Part shown: positions 40,097-43,101 of the stretch, in pieces
How the letters are laid out: each line of letters opens with the position of its first letter
Numbering within the stretch: position 1 is the stretch's first letter
Source of the DNA: an uncultured bacterium
GTDB lineage: Bacteria; Bacillota; Clostridia; Lachnospirales; Lachnospiraceae
DNA length: 43,101 nucleotides
Assembly (NCBI GenBank): GCA_905215625.1
Contig: CAJMQQ010000018.1
Location: 1 to 43,101 of the forward strand
Direction of reading: 5' to 3'
The notes under the pieces: model-generated
What the model was told of the DNA's origin: nothing
Databases searched by the model: none
Seen by the model: only the letters and a program-made list of their open reading frames with translations
Position numbers and translations under genes: made by a program

Positions 40097-41071
40097 TTAT
40101 CTTCGAAATTCCATATCCGGCAAAAAAGCCATATGGATTCCTTCGGAGATGGTAAAGCTGATTTCTTTTACCGTTTCATCAATATCCGGCGGCGTCACAT
40201 AAAGGGTGCCAAACTCTGGTTCCAGCAGTTCCCGGATCAGCGCGTACTGTTCCTCCCCGTTTAATCCCTCCAGATACGTTCCCATTCCCCTGGTTTTCTC
40301 TCGACCCTCTAATGCCTGTATCAGCGCCTGGACTGTATCCTGGACAATGGCGGCTGCTCCCACTACCGTAGGAACTCCAATAGCCAGAACCGGTATTCCC
40401 AGACTTTCTTTTGTCAGTCCGCACCGATGGTTTCCCACTCCGGATCCTGGGTGGATCCCGGTATCGGTAAGCTGGATGGTACAGCCCAGCCTGCGGATGC
40501 TTCTAGCTGCCAGCGCGTCAATGGCAATCACAAGATCCGGTTTGGTCTCCTTTACCACTCCCCTGATAATCTCTGCTGTTTCCATGCCTGTCTGAGCCAT
40601 CACCCCTGGAATGATTCCGCTGATAGAAGGAAGGTTGTGTTTCTCTAAAAAACCGTCTCCATACTCCTGTTCCATATGGCGGGTCACACACAGATTTCCC
40701 AGTACACAAGGGCCTAAGGAATCAGGCGTAACCGCTGCATTTCCAAGACCTGCTGCCAGAATCCGGCAAGGAGGATGTCCCAGCACCCGGCTGGCCAGTT
40801 CTTGTAACTGACGAGCCAGTTCTTCCGAAACCTGTCTGTGGTAGTCTTCGTCTTTTTTTATCATCTGGTATGCTTCCAGCGTCAGATAGATGCCTTTTTC
40901 TTTTCCTATAGCCCGTTCTCCGTCTTGATCCAATACTTCCACTCTGGTCAGCTTGATTTTGTTTTCTTCCTGATACCATTCCTTTAAGGAAACTCCGGAA
41001 ATTTCTCCGGCTTTTTCTTTTAATTCTTCCTTTCTTTCTACTGCCAAATCTGTTCTGATTTCAAACCTCAT
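40097..41071 (-). CDS. gpr: Germination protease GPR
   Basis: Aspartic-type protease that degrades small acid-soluble spore proteins at germination; made as a zymogen in the forespore. The 324 residues start MRFEIRTDLAVE, the prosegment-like region with the conserved TDLAVE, and continue through GLGNAAVTPDSLGP, VIAIDALAARSIRRLG and QLTDTGIHPGSGVGN, all GPR-family signatures. ATG 41071 has AAAGGAAAGAAGC upstream; the upstream ATG 41140 is inside the divergent control region. No convincing sigma-G promoter could be picked out by eye. Confidence 0.94.
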   Translation of the reverse strand: MRFEIRTDLAVERKEELKEKAGEISGVSLKEWYQEENKIKLTRVEVLDQDGERAIGKEKGIYLTLEAYQMIKKDEDYHRQVSEELARQLQELASRVLGHPPCRILAAGLGNAAVTPDSLGPCVLGNLCVTRHMEQEYGDGFLEKHNLPSISGIIPGVMAQTGMETAEIIRGVVKETKPDLVIAIDALAARSIRRLGCTIQLTDTGIHPGSGVGNHRCGLTKESLGIPVLAIGVPTVVGAAAIVQDTVQALIQALEGREKTRGMGTYLEGLNGEEQYALIRELLEPEFGTLYVTPPDIDETVKEISFTISEGIHMAFLPDMEFRR

Positions 41072-41133
41072 GCTTCTTTCCTTTCTTTTGCCTTTCTCCT
41101 GCTTATTTTTCTCAAAAAACCTGGGAATATGTA

Positions 41134-41162
41134 TTGACAAGCCAGTAGAAATTCGCTAGAAT
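41134..41162 (+). promoter_or_regulatory. Sigma-A promoter of rpsT
   Basis: TTGACA (41134-41139), a 17-nt spacer and TAGAAT (41157-41162), giving a leader of about 78 nt. A leader of this length could carry S20 autoregulation, but no structure was identified. Confidence 0.75.
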
Positions 41163-41246
41163 AATAAAGTATGTTTACATTAAACTGTCCGTGTCCAGAC
41201 TTTGATGGAAAACACAGAGAATATACATCTGAATGGAGGTGCTATC

Positions 41247-41510
41247 ATGGCAAACATTAAATCTGCAAAGAAGAGAATTTTAGTAAACGAGACTAAGGCT
41301 GCTAGAAATAAAGCTATCAGATCCAAGGTTAAGACTATGATTAAGAAGGTTGACGCTGCTATCGCTGCTGGTGACAAGGCTGCTGCACAGGCTGCATTAT
41401 TAGTTGCAATCTCCGAGATCGATAAGGCTACCAGCAAGGGCGTATATCACAAGAATACTGCTTCCCGTAAGGTATCCCGTCTTTCCAAGGCTGTAAACGC
41501 TATGGCTTAA
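41247..41510 (+). CDS. rpsT: 30S ribosomal protein S20
   Basis: Primary 16S rRNA-binding protein of the small subunit body. The 87 residues are typical: MANIKSAKKRILVNETKAARNKA at the start and a helical, Lys/Ala-rich remainder with KGVYHKNTASRKVSRLSKAV. ATG 41247 is chosen because GGAGGTGCTATC precedes it; the frame extends further upstream without a site. It is monocistronic, divergent from gpr, with a strong terminator, the standard Firmicute arrangement. Confidence 0.98.
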   Translation: MANIKSAKKRILVNETKAARNKAIRSKVKTMIKKVDAAIAAGDKAAAQAALLVAISEIDKATSKGVYHKNTASRKVSRLSKAVNAMA

Positions 41511-41532
41511 TTATAAAGAACGAGAGAACTTC

Positions 41533-41573
41533 AAAGCTCCCGCCGGATTAACCCACCGGCAGGAGCTTTTCTT
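41533..41573 (+). terminator. Intrinsic terminator of rpsT
   Basis: AAAGCTCC-C-GCCGG pairs with CCGGC-A-GGAGCTTT (one mismatch, 9-nt loop), followed by TCTTATTT. It lies 22 nt after the stop. Confidence 0.9.
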
Positions 41574-41607
41574 ATTTCCCGTTTGTTATTTGTTTGTTAC
41601 TACTTTG

Positions 41608-42468
41608 TTATTTGTTTCCACTCACTGTAAATTCCTGGATTCCTTCTGAACCAGGCGCAATTTCGTATTTATCAAATACCAGAACCGGATTGCCATCTGC
41701 ATTCATATAAAACTGAGACTCTTCTGTAATCTCCGGCAGAGCATCCTGGAAAAATACGGTTCCGCTTTCTTCTTTTGCTTTCATCTGTTCCAGAATCTGC
41801 GTTCTGGCCATCTCTTTATAATCGTCTCCCAGTACGTCTTGTAAGGTCAGCTGTTTTCCGTTCTTTAAATCAAAATTATAATATCTGCTTGCAAAACCAG
41901 CGCTGTTCCAGTTTTCTGCTCCCATAATTTCCAGGGACAGGTAATCTTCTGTCTGGATCTTTACTTCATACCATACTTTCACTTCCAGATTGTGGGTTTC
42001 CCACTCTTCTTGGGTACCTCCGGTATCTAAAAATGCCTTCCGGTATTCTTCGGCCCGCTTCACTGCCTGGTCTGCAAAGTCCTGGCAAAGCTTGTGGATT
42101 TCTTCATTTACAGAAGCTTCCATCTCGTTAAAGTCCTCAGAAATCATATCAATGCTGGGAATATCCACTGCAATTTTTAAATTATCCGTCTCGTTTTCAT
42201 AGGATCGGAAGGTCAATACCTGTGCCAGTTCTCCTATAATCGGAAGGTCTCCTGCCGCTTTTGCAAAGGTCACGCTGGTGTTTAATCCGGCTGCAAAGAC
42301 CACAACCAGGGCAGCAGCAACTGCTCCATATCTTCTGAATCGCCATAATGCCGTTATTTTCTTTCTTCTTTGCTGTGCAGTCTGGATTTCCTCCGAAACT
42401 CTCTTTGACAATTCATCCGGAATCGGAATTTCTTCATATTTCTTTTTTGCATCTTCTATCCGCTTCAT
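41608..42468 (-). CDS. RsiV-type anti-sigma factor (DUF3298)
   Basis: A 286-residue single-pass membrane protein. The first 45 residues are cytoplasmic and charged and probably hold the sigma factor; a membrane helix lies at about 47-62; the extracellular part carries a DUF4163-like region (about 95-200) and a DUF3298 region with YYNFDLKNGKQLTLQDVL. This is the architecture of RsiV, which in B. subtilis binds lysozyme and is cleaved to release SigV. Ligand specificity here is untested. Its ATG overlaps the stop of the sigma gene (ATGA), the normal coupling for a sigma/anti-sigma pair. Confidence 0.88.
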   Translation of the reverse strand: MKRIEDAKKKYEEIPIPDELSKRVSEEIQTAQQRRKKITALWRFRRYGAVAAALVVVFAAGLNTSVTFAKAAGDLPIIGELAQVLTFRSYENETDNLKIAVDIPSIDMISEDFNEMEASVNEEIHKLCQDFADQAVKRAEEYRKAFLDTGGTQEEWETHNLEVKVWYEVKIQTEDYLSLEIMGAENWNSAGFASRYYNFDLKNGKQLTLQDVLGDDYKEMARTQILEQMKAKEESGTVFFQDALPEITEESQFYMNADGNPVLVFDKYEIAPGSEGIQEFTVSGNK

Positions 42469-42956
42469 ATCGAATCCTCCTTCATAGACACTTTCAGCGC
42501 CTGCAGGCCGCGGTAAAGTTTGGCCTTTACTGTATTTAGATTCATTTCCATAATATCTGCAATCTGCTGCAGCGCCAAATCTTCATAAAATCTCAGCTTA
42601 ATAATGGTCTGGGTATCTTTATCCAAACGATTAATCTGTTCATATAAATCGTCTTGGACATCAAACCTCCTTTCTTCGTAAACTTTCTCACTTTCTGCAC
42701 TATTTTTGAACAAATCATGTTTCTTGTTTTCTTTGATGGTACGAAGGCTTTCATTGACTACAATCCGGTAAATCCATGTATTGACAGCATTTTCGTTTTT
42801 CAGTTCTTCATAATGCTCCAGCGCCTTGCACACAGAGTTCTGCACCACATCCAGCGCGTCCTCCTGATTTCTTGTATAGCTGTACGCCAGCCGGTAGAAT
42901 TTGTTCTGGTTTTCAATTATGTAGTCGATTATTTTTTGATATAAATCCTTTTTCAT
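42465..42956 (-). CDS. ECF-type RNA polymerase sigma factor (SigV-like)
   Basis: A 163-residue extracytoplasmic-function sigma-70 factor. Region 2 is YRLAYSYTRNQEDALDVVQNSVCKALEHYEEL with NTWIYRIVVNE; region 4 is LDKDTQTIIKLRFYEDLALQQIADIMEMNLNTVKAKLYRGLQAL. Of two candidate ATGs, 42956 is preferred because GAGG lies 8 nt upstream; the one at 42962 is only 2 nt from it. It is co-translated with the downstream anti-sigma gene. A TGAAAC -35-type element at 43001-43006 suggests autoregulation. Confidence 0.92.
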   Translation of the reverse strand: MKKDLYQKIIDYIIENQNKFYRLAYSYTRNQEDALDVVQNSVCKALEHYEELKNENAVNTWIYRIVVNESLRTIKENKKHDLFKNSAESEKVYEERRFDVQDDLYEQINRLDKDTQTIIKLRFYEDLALQQIADIMEMNLNTVKAKLYRGLQALKVSMKEDSI

Positions 42957-42984
42957 CACCATATCCTCTTAATCTTTTCTGCCT

Positions 42985-43006
42985 TTCTATTTATATAGAT
43001 GTTTCA
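42985..43006 (-). promoter_or_regulatory. Candidate ECF promoter (autoregulatory)
   Basis: On the minus strand TGAAAC (43001-43006) matches the -35 of SigW/SigX/SigV-type promoters and lies about 45 nt before the sigma start. No clear -10 can be assigned, so only the -35 is supported. Confidence 0.4.
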
Positions 43007-43055
43007 GTATTAAAAAAAGTTGCATATATTAAAAATGCCGGACACGATTGATATG

Positions 43056-43090
43056 TACCCTCTTTACTGGACAAACCAGTAAGGAGGGTA
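43056..43090 (+). promoter_or_regulatory. SD-sequestering hairpin, terminator-like
   Basis: A 15-bp stem (43056-43070 with 43076-43090; one G-U pair) with an ACAAA loop, followed directly by TTTTT and then ATG. The 3' arm contains AAGGAGGG, the ribosome binding site of the gene starting at 43096, so the fold would both hide the site and resemble a terminator. Confidence 0.65.
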
Positions 43091-43095
43091 TTTTT

Positions 43096-43101
43096 ATGCG
43101 T
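43096..43101 (+). CDS. Start of a gene cut by the right edge
   Basis: ATG CGT at 43096 lies 7-8 nt after AAGGAGGG, a strong ribosome binding site, so a plus-strand gene probably begins here. Only two codons are inside the window and the product cannot be identified. A hairpin that buries the binding site right at a gene start is common ahead of transposase genes, which is a possibility only. Confidence 0.4.

Noticed and set aside
41072..41133. Sigma-G promoter for gpr
   Set aside because: AT-rich sequence gives only loose matches to the -35 and -10; none has the right spacing with enough matches to support a call.
43010..43055. Right-edge sequence as the terminal repeat of an insertion sequence
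   Set aside because: Without the other end, a transposase or a target duplication this cannot be distinguished from an ordinary hairpin; kept only as a possibility in the findings.

Overview
The window reads as an ordinary chromosomal core segment of an endospore-forming, low-to-moderate GC Firmicute, most likely a Lachnospiraceae or related Clostridia. The evidence is gpr and spoIIP (sporulation), the HrcA/CIRCE heat-shock operon, IreB, RNase J, a RsiV-type anti-sigma factor and strong purine-rich ribosome binding sites. Most genes lie on the minus strand. Family identity is inferred from gene content and order, not from a search.

Layout, left to right. Bases 1-1690 hold the 3' end of an unrecognised gene, ogt, and a gene-poor stretch with a consensus promoter that drives no intact gene. 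Bases 1699-5763 carry three tandem MATE efflux genes, downstream of a lipoprotein-glyS unit (5851-7976). Bases 8003-18900 form a long minus-strand run: ireB, ruvX, DUF1292, RNase J, a truncated MltG-like protein, trmR, trhP, a DUF218 membrane protein, an M16C protease, era and recO. The ireB-ruvX-DUF1292-mltG-trmR-trhP order matches the Bacillus subtilis yrzL-yrrK-yrzB-yrrL-yrrM-yrrN/O block, with RNase J inserted. mtaB (18905-20257) precedes it, divergent from a small HPr-like gene lacking the catalytic histidine.

Bases 20676-24859 are a translation and tRNA-modification operon: prmA, rsmE, a NifZ-type cysteine desulfurase and thiI. A marR gene and a citrate synthase gene diverge from a compact double promoter rich in inverted repeats (25365-25442). 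Bases 27046-33448 are the CIRCE-controlled heat-shock operon hrcA-grpE-dnaK-dnaJ, with a transglutaminase-like gene as last member. Two tandem secreted 3D-domain proteins (33901-35612) separate it from spoIIP, lepA and hemW; gpr-spoIIP-lepA-hemW is also the B. subtilis order. rpsT diverges from gpr. The window closes with an anti-sigma/ECF sigma pair and a hairpin that buries the ribosome binding site of a gene cut off by the window edge.

No CRISPR array, tRNA, rRNA, intact insertion sequence or phage gene was seen. No clearly new multi-gene system is visible. The least explained items are the orphan promoter and degenerate frame near 1.0-1.45 kb, the repeated elements and structured island upstream of the 3D-domain genes (33.5-33.8 kb), the 5'-end helix of the second 3D gene, the SD-burying hairpin at the right edge, the His-less HPr and the catalytic-domain-less MltG.
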